Of a stretch of DNA of 64,000 nt, positions 7,891-15,422 are shown in pieces (positions within the stretch are counted from its first letter, which is position 1; each line of letters starts with the position of its first letter). Source of the stretch: Sphingopyxis sp. YF1 (lineage in GTDB: Bacteria > Pseudomonadota > Alphaproteobacteria > Sphingomonadales > Sphingomonadaceae); assembly GCF_022701295.1 (NCBI RefSeq), contig NZ_CP033204.1:1240001-1304000 (forward strand), read 5' to 3'. The position numbers were made by a program, and so were the translations under genes. The notes beneath the pieces are model-generated. The model saw nothing but the letters and a program-made list of their open reading frames with translations, ran no database searches and was not told the origin of the DNA.

Positions 7891-8630
7891 CAAAAGTGCC
7901 CGCGGTGACGCTGGGTTTCTGGATCATCAAGATATTGGCCACGACCTTCGGCGAAACCGCGGGCGATACGGTCAGCATGTCGATGAATCTCGGCTACCTT
8001 GCCGGGACCTGCATATTCGCGAGCCTGCTGATCGTCCTTGTCGGTGCGCAGATCGCGGCTCGGCGGTTTCACCCCATGCTGTACTGGGCGACGATCATCG
8101 CCTCGACCACGGCGGGAACCACGATGGCGGACTTCGCGACGCGCTCGCTCGGTATCGGCTATCCGGGCGGGTCGATCATGTTGCTGACGCTGGTATTATT
8201 TTCGTTGGCCGTCTGGCACCGGGCGCTCGGTAACATCTCGGTCCAGTCGGTGCACGAACCCAAGGCCGAGATATATTATTGGCTGACGATCACCCTGTCG
8301 CAGACGCTCGGCACCGCGCTCGGTGACTGGGTTGCCGACGGGGCGTTCGGTTATCTGGGTTCGGCGCTGTTGTTCGGGGCGTTGCTCGCGCTTCTTGCCT
8401 TCGCTTATTGCCGCACGTCGTTCGACCGGGTTGGCCTCTTCTGGGCGGCGTTCATCCTGACAAGGCCGCTCGGCGCCGTGGTTGGCGATTTCCTCGACAA
8501 GCCCGTCGCAAAGGGCGGGCTCGAACTCAGCCGGGCGGGGGCGTCGCTGGTGCTCGGCATCGCCATCGTCGTGCTGATCCTCGCCTTTCCCCAGCGTGCT
8601 GCGACGAAGGAGGCGGAGCATGGCGCCTAA
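7875..8630 (+). CDS. COG4705-like multi-pass membrane protein
   Basis: About 251 aa from the GTG at 7875. It begins VQSALTKVPAVTLGFWIIK, and 'KVP.VTLGFWIIKILATT.GET.GD..SM.LNLGY' is the recognisable start of the COG4705 family. The related repeats IYYWLTITLSQTLGTALGDWVAD and GLFWAAFILTRPLGAVVGDFLDK follow, with about 7 membrane helices. Function is unknown; the family often sits near two-component or metal-related genes. The start is uncertain: the only good ribosome binding site serves the short ORF at 7858, and GTG at 7875 or 7896 are the nearest in-frame starts. The 3' end overlaps the next gene by 11 bases, so the two are co-translated. Confidence 0.7.
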   Translation: MQSALTKVPAVTLGFWIIKILATTFGETAGDTVSMSMNLGYLAGTCIFASLLIVLVGAQIAARRFHPMLYWATIIASTTAGTTMADFATRSLGIGYPGGSIMLLTLVLFSLAVWHRALGNISVQSVHEPKAEIYYWLTITLSQTLGTALGDWVADGAFGYLGSALLFGALLALLAFAYCRTSFDRVGLFWAAFILTRPLGAVVGDFLDKPVAKGGLELSRAGASLVLGIAIVVLILAFPQRAATKEAEHGA

Positions 8631-9369
8631 CCGGCTTTCCAAAGGCGCGTTGGTCTACGCGCTTGTGGCCGCATTCATATCGGGTAACGCATGGGCGGGA
8701 CCACCGTTCCTGACCGATGACCCCGAGCCTACCGATACCGGACATTGGGAAATCTACGCCCCGCTCGTCGAAGCCGAAGGCCGCGGCGCGGATTTCGAGG
8801 GTTCGGCGGGCGTCGAGCTGAACTATGGCGCCGCGCCCGATCTGCAGATTACCATTGGCCTTCCTATGGCCTTCTCCCACGATCGGGGCGGGTGGCGCCG
8901 CGGCGCTGGCGACGTTGCGGTCTCCGCAAAATATCGTTTTTATCAGGACGAAGCCGCTGGGCTCTCGGTCGCCGCCTTTCCCGGCATGACCCTGCCGACG
9001 GCGAGCAACGGCATGGGGAATGGCAGAGTGACGGCGCTTCTGCCGGTCTGGGCGCAAAAGGACATCGGCGCATGGTCGATCTTCGGAGGCGGGGGTTATG
9101 CGATCAATCCCGGGCCGGGAAATCGCGATCATTGGGAAGGCGGCATTGCGGTCGCCCGCCGGATCGACCCCCATCTTCTGATCGGGGTCGAAGCCGACCG
9201 GAAGGGAGCCGATACGATCGACGGGTGCTCTTCCACCAGCCTTGGTCTGGGCGGCATCTATCAGCTGGGCGGGGCCCTGCGGCTCCTGGCGTCGGGTGGC
9301 CCGAGCTTTGCCGATGGCGAAGGCAAAGCCGGGTTTCACGGCTTTCTGACGTTGGGGATGGATTTCTAG
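8620..9369 (+). CDS. Outer-membrane beta-barrel protein (transporter-like), exported
   Basis: 249 aa. The ATG at 8620 is preceded by AAGGAGG (8607-8613) and overlaps the stop of the COG4705-like gene. A signal peptide (about residues 1-27, ending NAWA-G) is followed by GPPFLTDDPEPTDTGHWEIY, the typical N-terminus of a sphingomonad/pseudomonad barrel protein annotated as putative transporter or heavy-metal-associated protein. Amphipathic strand repeats follow (VELNYGAAPDLQITIGLP, GAGDVAVSAKYRF, LLIGVEADR), and it ends in LGMDF, an outer-membrane C-terminal signature. Coupling to the COG4705-like gene suggests a shared envelope role, and nothing more specific can be said. Confidence 0.72.
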   Translation: MAPNRLSKGALVYALVAAFISGNAWAGPPFLTDDPEPTDTGHWEIYAPLVEAEGRGADFEGSAGVELNYGAAPDLQITIGLPMAFSHDRGGWRRGAGDVAVSAKYRFYQDEAAGLSVAAFPGMTLPTASNGMGNGRVTALLPVWAQKDIGAWSIFGGGGYAINPGPGNRDHWEGGIAVARRIDPHLLIGVEADRKGADTIDGCSSTSLGLGGIYQLGGALRLLASGGPSFADGEGKAGFHGFLTLGMDF

Positions 9370-9808
9370 ACCCCGCGCTTGCTGACTCGCGGTCGTTTCG
9401 ATCCGGGTTCATCCGCGGGCAAGAGGTGGATTGCAGCAATGGTCCCCCCGGCAATGGCGCGCGAACGCATCGGGGGCTGCGTCGACTGGGACCGTCGCGC
9501 CCATGGTCGATATGCCGCGGCGCGGGTGAGGGGGGGGGGGCAGCGGGCGAACCTCGTATCCGGCGCGCGCTGCCGTGCTGCCGCAAAGCATTTCGCCGCA
9601 TATGGCGCAGCAACAGCGGGTCTCGACTATAATATCGTGGACATGGCCGAGGGACATTGCGTGCGTTTCAACGGCTGCCGACTTGCCGATACGGTAGCCG
9701 GCCGGAAAATCCCGTTCTTGACGCAGTCCCTGCGCGCGCCGGTCGTTGCTCCATCGGGCGAACGGCCAAGCCGGCTCGCCGGGGACGGCGGGCGCGGAGT
9801 TTTGCCGG
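9370..9808. other. 439-bp gap without a supported gene
   Basis: This lies between the 3' ends of the barrel protein gene and a TonB receptor gene. It contains a run of 11 G (9530-9540). Short frames exist on both strands, including a Cys-rich 82-codon minus-strand frame (9409-9657). None has a ribosome binding site or a recognisable family. Confidence 0.5.
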
Positions 9809-12184
9809 TCAGAAGCGGTAGCGCGCTTCGACCGAATAGGTTCGCGGCGCGCCGGGAAGCGCCGAGTTGAACTGGAGCAGCGAGGCGAGCGGCATGCCGC
9901 CGACATAATAGACCTTGTTGAAGGCGTTTTTGAGATTGGCCGACAGCGACCAGCAGGCATCCTCATCCTCGATCCCGATCCGGAAATTGGCGATCGAATA
10001 GCCGGGCAGGTGCGCCGTCGGATTGAGATTGCCCGACGCGATATAGAAGGTCCCGGTCTGGGCATAGAGGTCGCCGCGCAGCGACGCGGTGAGGCGGTCC
10101 GACAGCGGCGCCGACACCTCGGCATAGGCGGTCCCGGACCATTCGGGGGTGTCGGGCACCGTCCCGAGCAGCGTCGTCCCGCCGAAGACGGGCGTCAGGC
10201 CGTTGGTGAAGCGGGCGTGGGTATAGTTGAGGTTGCCGCCGAAGCGCAGCCAGTCGGCGGGGCGTATCTGGCCCTCGAGTTCGAAGCCGTAGATCTTCGT
10301 GCGCGGGACGTTCACCGCCAGCGACGCCGGGCCGTTGATGTCGACAAAGGCGTTCCGCTGGCCGTTCCTGATCCACATATTGTAGAGCGCGAGGTTGAGC
10401 CGCGCCGGCATGGTGCCGAGGCGGCCCTGGAATTTGGCGCCGAGCTCGACATCGGTCACGGTTTCGGTGCCGTAGCTGTTGCCGTTGACCGTCGCGTCGC
10501 CGACGATCGGCGGCGAACTGCCGTTGAAGCCGCCGTTGCGATAGCTGCGCCGCGTGGCGGCGTAGAGCAGCACGTCGTCGGAGATCTGGTTCTGCAGCCC
10601 GAAGGTCCAGCTGAGGTTGCGGATCGTCTTGCGCTGGTCGTTGTCGGCAACGCCGCTGGCGATCTGTGCCGGGGTCGCATAATTATTGTCGGCGGGAAGC
10701 GTCCGTCCGCGCACGGTTTCGCTGGTGTAGCGCAGCCCCGCGGTGAGCCCGAAGCCGCCGCCGAGCTGATAGGTGCCCTGTCCGTAGAAGGCGTGGCTGT
10801 TGTTGTAGGCGACGTCCGAATTGACCGACAGCGGCGAGAGGCCGAGGTCGCCGAACACGTCGAGGAAGGTTACCTGCCGGAACACGGTCGATTTCTCGCT
10901 CGAGAGGTAGAAACCGACGGCGTAGGTCAGCCGGTCGCCCGCGAGCGTGCCGAGCAGCTGCAATTCCTCCGACATGATCGTGGTCGTGGTATAGCCGCCG
11001 GGGCGTCCGGTCTCGTCGATTTCGCCGTCGCCCGCGATGCCGAAGGGCGAACCGTCCGAATCCCCGCGGACATGCGTCTCGAGATGCGCATAGCCGATGA
11101 TGTTCTTGAGCTGCATCGTGTCACCGAGGTCGACCGAGGTCGAATTGGTCACGATCAGGTTTTCGGCCTGATAGACGTTGGCGTCGTTGGTCGCGATCGT
11201 GAACGGTCCGCGCGCCTTCTGGATCGGCAGATAGGCGGCCAGCCCGCCCGCCGGGATCGTCGGATTGTCGTGCAGGGTAAGATAATTGGCCCACGCACCG
11301 GGGCCGAAGACCAGATCGAGGCCGGGTGAATAGAAGAGCGTCACCGGCGGCGCGGCCGGCTGCGTCGCGTCGAGCGCATAGAGCACCGATTGCGTGCTCG
11401 TACCGTCGGCCTTGTAATAGTCGACCACGAGATTGTTCTCGAAACCGTCGTTGCCGCGCAGGGTCAGGCTGCCGCGCACGCCATAGCGTTCGATCGAGCC
11501 GGGCCGCGAACCGTCGAACAGGTTGTGCTGAAAGCCCGTCTGGTCGCTGTAGAATCCCGCGACGCGCGCGAGCAGCCTGTCGTCGACCAACGGCACGTTG
11601 AGCGCGCCCTCGAGCTGGACCGTGTCGTAGTTTCCGTAGCGCGCGCTCGCATAGCCCTCGAACGCATTGACCGGTTTGGCCGAGGTGAACAGCACCGCGC
11701 CCCCCGTCGCATTGCGCCCGAACAGCGTGCCTTGCGGGCCCTTGAGCACCTGGACCGATTGCAGATCATAAAAGGAGGTGGCGCCGCTGCCGCCGCCGCT
11801 GTTGCTGCTGATCTGCACCTCGTTGAAATAGGGCAGCACCCCCGGCCGGGTGCCGGTGAACTGGTCGACCGACTGGCCGCGGAGCGAGAAATTGACCTCG
11901 TTCGAGGTCGCGCCCGCGCGAACCGAAAGCCCCGGCGCGGCGAACTGCAGATCGGCTTCCGAACGAACATTCTGTTCGGCGAGTTCGGCGGTTCCGACGA
12001 CGTCGACCGCGACGGGCGTGCGCGACAGGCTTTCGTCGCGGCGCTGTGCGGTGACGATGATGTCGGCGTCGCCGATAGTGCTGCTGCCGCCGGTCTCGCC
12101 CGGTGCCTGCGCAAAGGCGGATGGCGCACCCGACAGGGTCGCAAATGCCACGGCGGTTCCGCTGATCGCATATCTCAGCATCAT
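9809..12184 (-). CDS. TonB-dependent receptor of catabolic module 1
   Basis: 791 aa. The start at 12184 (ATGATG) follows GGGGAGAGAG; an in-frame ATG at 12205 lacks a ribosome binding site. Signal peptide to about residue 26 (AFA-QAP), TonB-box region DIIVTAQRRDESL, and a plug with VQVLKGPQGTLFGRNATGGAVLFTS, the motif of the sphingomonad 'KGPQGTL(F/Y)GRNATGG' receptor class that takes up hydrophobic organics, glycans or unknown ligands. The barrel ends YSVEARYRF. An 18-20 bp dyad 40 bases upstream of the start is shared with the two neighbouring catabolic units, placing the receptor in the same regulon. It is likely the outer-membrane entry for that module's substrate. Confidence 0.87.
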   Translation of the reverse strand: MMLRYAISGTAVAFATLSGAPSAFAQAPGETGGSSTIGDADIIVTAQRRDESLSRTPVAVDVVGTAELAEQNVRSEADLQFAAPGLSVRAGATSNEVNFSLRGQSVDQFTGTRPGVLPYFNEVQISSNSGGGSGATSFYDLQSVQVLKGPQGTLFGRNATGGAVLFTSAKPVNAFEGYASARYGNYDTVQLEGALNVPLVDDRLLARVAGFYSDQTGFQHNLFDGSRPGSIERYGVRGSLTLRGNDGFENNLVVDYYKADGTSTQSVLYALDATQPAAPPVTLFYSPGLDLVFGPGAWANYLTLHDNPTIPAGGLAAYLPIQKARGPFTIATNDANVYQAENLIVTNSTSVDLGDTMQLKNIIGYAHLETHVRGDSDGSPFGIAGDGEIDETGRPGGYTTTTIMSEELQLLGTLAGDRLTYAVGFYLSSEKSTVFRQVTFLDVFGDLGLSPLSVNSDVAYNNSHAFYGQGTYQLGGGFGLTAGLRYTSETVRGRTLPADNNYATPAQIASGVADNDQRKTIRNLSWTFGLQNQISDDVLLYAATRRSYRNGGFNGSSPPIVGDATVNGNSYGTETVTDVELGAKFQGRLGTMPARLNLALYNMWIRNGQRNAFVDINGPASLAVNVPRTKIYGFELEGQIRPADWLRFGGNLNYTHARFTNGLTPVFGGTTLLGTVPDTPEWSGTAYAEVSAPLSDRLTASLRGDLYAQTGTFYIASGNLNPTAHLPGYSIANFRIGIEDEDACWSLSANLKNAFNKVYYVGGMPLASLLQFNSALPGAPRTYSVEARYRF

Positions 12185-12223
12185 CTCTCTCCCCAGGCTC
12201 TGCACCTTTCCGGCGCATGTTGT

Positions 12224-12243
12224 CTGTAATTAATTACTTACAT
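12224..12243. promoter_or_regulatory. Operator A of the module-1 regulon
   Basis: CTGTAATTAATTACTTACAT, 40 bases upstream of the TonB receptor start. GTAAT-N6-CTTAC with outer TGTAA/TTACA; it also contains the perfect 12-bp palindrome GTAATTAATTAC (12226-12237). It aligns with sites at 14559-14578 and 15380-15399, sharing TGTAA and ACTTAC at identical spacing. Confidence 0.65.
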
Positions 12244-12277
12244 TTGATGTGGCGCCTGTCAACAGCTTCCTGGAGCG

Positions 12278-12315
12278 TTTTCCGGTCGGGCGGACCCGCC
12301 TGACGGCCCGGAAAA
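12278..12315 (-). terminator. Hairpin after the PPDK-like gene
   Basis: TTTTCCGG (12278-12285) pairs with CCGGAAAA (12308-12315), with an inner CGGGCGG...CCGCC stem. On the minus strand the stem ends in a short T run. It lies about 60 bases past the PPDK-like stop and separates it from the TonB receptor's operator. Confidence 0.55.
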
Positions 12316-12372
12316 ACAGGGCAAACCGGACTCCGGAGCGCCTGTCCTGATCCGATCAAAGCCGAACGCACG

Positions 12373-14457
12373 CTAGCCGCCCTCGGCCTCGGCGCGGGTC
12401 ATCCCGGCGAGACGGATCAGATACTCGTGCAATTCGAACCAGATATTGTGATAGGAATCGATCTTGGGCGATGCGAGATAGGCCGTGTCGCCGGCCCGAA
12501 GCCGGGCCAGCGCGGTCTCGAAGCGCGACCGGAAGAAGGGCAGGGGGCCCTGCGGATCGATCCCGGCCAGCCAGGCGGTCGTTTCGCAATGCAGCCCCGG
12601 CAGCTGTCCCAAAATGCCGGCGTCATAGTCGGGATCGCTATGATCGTTGAAGACGGGCGCGCCGTCGGACGGGCGCATTTGCCAGGCCGTGACCAGCGTC
12701 TTGAACGCGTCGTTGAGCGGGTGGAAGGCGGCGAGAATGGCGCGCGCCGCGGATCCGCCAACGGCATCGCCGTGCGCCGCAACGATCTGCTCCCCGCGCC
12801 GCTTGCCGGCGTCGGTCGCCTTGATGAAGCGTGGCGAGGCGGCGTCGAGACAGTCGTGCAGTTCGCCGAGCATCGCCGCCAGCCCCGCATCGTCCAGCCC
12901 GCCGATTTCGCGCGCCGCGTCTTTGGGGCAGAACCCCTTCAACGCGACGAGCAGCAGCAACTCTTCGCCCGAAAACGCCGGTGGCGCCGCCGCCGCGCCA
13001 TCATCCGCCCGTGCATCGTCCCAGCCTGCCATGGCCGCGGCCTCGGGCGCGATCTGGGTGGTGGAGGCAAGCTCGCCCGGGAAGATCTCGCCGGTTTCGC
13101 CATCGATCGACAGGATGGCCTCGTCGGCGATCCACATGCCGTCGGCGAGGATGCCGCCGTCGGCAAAGGACATTGCAGCCCAGCCGACGACGGCGGGCTT
13201 GCCCCAGCCGCGCGCGACGACCGCCGCGTGGCTCGCAAGGCCGCCGCGCGAGGTCAGGAGCCCCGCCGCCGCGGCAATGCCCTCGATATCTTCGGGTGAG
13301 GTTTCGGGACGCGCGAGGATCACCGCCTCGCCGCGCGCGGCGAGTTCGACGGCGCGTTCGGCGCTGGTGACCAGTTTTCCCGAGGCGACACCGGGCGACG
13401 CGCCAAGGCCCGCGCCGATCGCGACCTCTTCCCCCGCGATGCGCCGCGATCGCGCGACGCCGGCGAGCAGGTGTCGAACCCGGGCCAGCGCTTCGTCGCG
13501 CGAGAGGGGAAAGTCCGGATCGAGCGCCATATCGTGCGCGATCCGAACCGCGGCCTCGGGCGACCGCTTGCCGGGGCGCGCCTGCAGGATCCACAACTTG
13601 CCCGATTCGATGGTGAATTCGACGTCGACGAGGTCGCGATAATGGCGTTCGATCACGTCGAGACTTTGGTCGAGCAGCGCCGACGCCTCGGGCAGGCGAT
13701 CGGCCATCTCGGCGATGTCCATCGTCTGGCGGGAGCCCGACACCACATCTTCCCCCTGCGCCTGGAACAGGATGTCGCCGAACCGCGCAGGATTTCCGTC
13801 GGAGGGGTTGCGGCTGAACACCACGCCGGTCCCCGACATCGCATCGCGGTTGCCGAACACCATCGCCTGGATGTTGACCGCGGTGCCCGCGTCGCCCGCA
13901 ATCTTCTCGATCCGGCGATAGGCTTGCGCGCGTGCGCTGTTCCACGACTGGAACACCGCCTCGATAGCCGCGCGAAGCTGGATACGCGGGTCGTGCGGCG
14001 GCGCGTGGCCCACCGATTTGGCGAAGGATTCGTGCAGCCGCGTCAGGCAGTCGCGGGCGAAGGCCGTGTCGCCGCCGCTGCACGCGGCAAGTCCGGGCAC
14101 GATGTCGGCGTTCAGTCCGACGTTGAGCACCGTGTCCATCATGCCCGGCATCGAGGCTGCGCCGCCCGAGCGTACGCTGAGCAGTAGCGGATGAGCCGCG
14201 TCGCCGAAGCCGCGCCCGAGAGTCGCCTCGATCCGGGCGAGATGCGTGTCGATCGCGTCGTCGAACGCGGGCGACCAGCCCGATCGGAGATATTGCCGGC
14301 AGGCGCCGGTACCGAGCGTGAAGCCCGGCGGGACGGGCAGGCCCAAGGTCCGCGTCATGTCGGACAGGCTCTTGCCCTTGCCGCCCAGAAGCTGGAGGCG
14401 TTCGGCGTCGGACAGCGCGTGCGGCGCATCGAACATGAAGGCGATCGCGTCGCTCAT
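12373..14457 (-). CDS. PPDK/PEP-synthase-like phosphotransferase lacking the PEP-binding barrel
   Basis: 694 aa. Domains: ATP-grasp nucleotide-binding domain (about 1-350) with LLGGKGKSLSDM, LLSVRSGGAASMPGMMDTVLN, GVVFSRNP and LWILQARPGKR; swivelling phospho-histidine domain (about 350-470) with LLTSRGGLASHAAVVARGWGKP, catalytic His410; then about 220 residues of unrelated, largely helical sequence. True pyruvate phosphate dikinase (about 875 aa) ends in a TIM barrel that binds PEP, which is absent, so the phosphoryl acceptor must differ. The start at 14457 is preferred over an ATG at 14493 because it overlaps (ATGA) the stop of a mini-ORF that has a good ribosome binding site. A second swivel-domain protein at 17775-19484 in the same regulon may be a partner. 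By analogy with phenylphosphate synthase or rifampicin phosphotransferase, it may activate an organic substrate. Confidence 0.75.
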   Translation of the reverse strand: MSDAIAFMFDAPHALSDAERLQLLGGKGKSLSDMTRTLGLPVPPGFTLGTGACRQYLRSGWSPAFDDAIDTHLARIEATLGRGFGDAAHPLLLSVRSGGAASMPGMMDTVLNVGLNADIVPGLAACSGGDTAFARDCLTRLHESFAKSVGHAPPHDPRIQLRAAIEAVFQSWNSARAQAYRRIEKIAGDAGTAVNIQAMVFGNRDAMSGTGVVFSRNPSDGNPARFGDILFQAQGEDVVSGSRQTMDIAEMADRLPEASALLDQSLDVIERHYRDLVDVEFTIESGKLWILQARPGKRSPEAAVRIAHDMALDPDFPLSRDEALARVRHLLAGVARSRRIAGEEVAIGAGLGASPGVASGKLVTSAERAVELAARGEAVILARPETSPEDIEGIAAAAGLLTSRGGLASHAAVVARGWGKPAVVGWAAMSFADGGILADGMWIADEAILSIDGETGEIFPGELASTTQIAPEAAAMAGWDDARADDGAAAAPPAFSGEELLLLVALKGFCPKDAAREIGGLDDAGLAAMLGELHDCLDAASPRFIKATDAGKRRGEQIVAAHGDAVGGSAARAILAAFHPLNDAFKTLVTAWQMRPSDGAPVFNDHSDPDYDAGILGQLPGLHCETTAWLAGIDPQGPLPFFRSRFETALARLRAGDTAYLASPKIDSYHNIWFELHEYLIRLAGMTRAEAEGG

Positions 14458-14510
14458 GCCGGGCATGCTCCACAGCGCACGCAGGATCCGCATTCAGGGC
14501 CGGTCGCCAT
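14454..14510 (-). CDS. 18-residue Cys-rich mini-ORF coupled to the PPDK-like gene
   Basis: ATG at 14510 follows GGATGAGGAGAAATTC (ribosome binding site GAGGAG) and encodes MATGPECGSCVRCGACPA, ending in a TGA that overlaps the downstream ATG as ATGA. Four cysteines are spaced C-x2-C-x2-C-x2-C-P, close to a ferredoxin cluster motif. It lies directly behind operator B. It could be a regulatory leader peptide or a real micro-protein, and the frame is also compatible with chance. Confidence 0.4.
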   Translation of the reverse strand: MATGPECGSCVRCGACPA

Positions 14511-14558
14511 GAATTTCTCCTCATCCCTCCGCCGGCTCTGGTCCGGTCGGCTCGTTAT

Positions 14559-14578
14559 TTGTAAGCAAACACTTACTT
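14559..14578. promoter_or_regulatory. Operator B of the module-1 regulon
   Basis: TTGTAAGCAAACACTTACTT: perfect GTAAG (14561-14565) and CTTAC (14572-14576) inverted repeat with a 6-base spacer. It sits between the end of the TetR gene and the mini-ORF/PPDK-like unit, 49 bases before the mini-ORF start. Confidence 0.7.
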
Positions 14579-14595
14579 CTGGATTCGGTGAGAAG

Positions 14596-15258
14596 TCAAT
14601 CGGGCTTTCGGTCCGCGACGTCGCCACGATGCTCGAACAGGGGGAGCATCATCTGCGCAAGCTGTTTCGCGCTCGCCCCGGTGTCGAGCCTGGCGCCACG
14701 GAAATAGGCGTCCGCCGCGACGAAGAAGCTGATCCCGATGCCCGCAATGGCGAGGAAATTCTGGTCGAGCTGGCTGCCGGGGGCGTCCGACGGCATGGCC
14801 GTCGCGGTCCGCCGCGCCCAGCCGTTGATCAGGGGAACGATTCGCTTGGCATAGAATTCGGGGCCGTAACTGCCGCTGCCGAACAGCGCGATGCCGAGCA
14901 GCGGGAAGACCTCGTCCATATGGCTGAGATATTGCTCGGCGCCGCGCTCGAGCAGCTGGCGCTGCGTGCCGGTGTCGGCGGCGGTGGCCACCTGGCGCCC
15001 GGCGTGGTTATAGGTTTCGAGCCAGCTTTCGAGGGGCTCGATCACCGCGGCGTCGAACAACTCCTCCTTCGAGGCGAAATGGCGATAGATCAGCGCTTCG
15101 TTGATCTGCGCCTCGATCGCGATGTCCTTGGTGCGGGCGCCCGCATATCCGCTGCGGATGAACACTTCCTTCGCCGCCGCGAGGATCGAAGCGCGGCGCT
15201 CCGCAGACGAAAAGCGGCTCGTCGCTTTCTTCGGCTTGGCTTGCGCTTTGGTCACCAT
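14596..15258 (-). CDS. TetR-family regulator of catabolic module 1
   Basis: 220 aa. A basic N-terminal tail (KAQAKPKKATSRFSSAERR) is followed by a TetR helix-turn-helix (about 22-68): ILAAAKEVFIRSGYAGARTKDIAIEAQINEALIYRHFASKEELFDAAV. A variable ligand-binding helical domain follows. It is divergent from the amidohydrolase operon and upstream of the PPDK-like unit. Three copies of a GTAAG-N6-CTTAC dyad in the surrounding promoters (12224, 14559, 15380) are the obvious candidate operators; this pairing is inferred from position. TetR proteins are usually repressors released by a pathway intermediate, often a CoA ester or the substrate itself. Confidence 0.87.
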   Translation of the reverse strand: MVTKAQAKPKKATSRFSSAERRASILAAAKEVFIRSGYAGARTKDIAIEAQINEALIYRHFASKEELFDAAVIEPLESWLETYNHAGRQVATAADTGTQRQLLERGAEQYLSHMDEVFPLLGIALFGSGSYGPEFYAKRIVPLINGWARRTATAMPSDAPGSQLDQNFLAIAGIGISFFVAADAYFRGARLDTGASAKQLAQMMLPLFEHRGDVADRKPD

Positions 15259-15379
15259 GATCTCCGGTCCATGCGGAACGCAAATAGCGTGATGCGCCGC
15301 TCAAATGCAAATCCGGCCGACGGTGAAACGACACGCGGGGCAGGGCGTCGCCGAGAGGATTGACGCCCCGGCAATTGCA

Positions 15380-15399
15380 ATGTAAGCATTTACTTACTT
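15380..15399. promoter_or_regulatory. Operator C of the module-1 regulon
   Basis: ATGTAAGCATTTACTTACTT: perfect GTAAG (15382-15386) and CTTAC (15393-15397) with a 6-base spacer, ending 23 bases before the amidohydrolase ATG. Lies in the intergenic region shared with the divergent TetR gene, so it may also autoregulate that gene. Confidence 0.7.
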
Positions 15400-15422
15400 A
15401 AAAGCGAGAGAGGAAATCGTCC

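Noticed and set aside
9409..9657. 82-codon Cys-rich minus-strand frame (contains CCCAICGEMLCG)
   Set aside because: No ribosome binding site, passes through the G11 tract, and no family resemblance. Kept only as a possibility.
12373..14493. Start of the PPDK-like protein at 14493
   Set aside because: No ribosome binding site there. The ATG at 14457 is coupled to a mini-ORF that has one.
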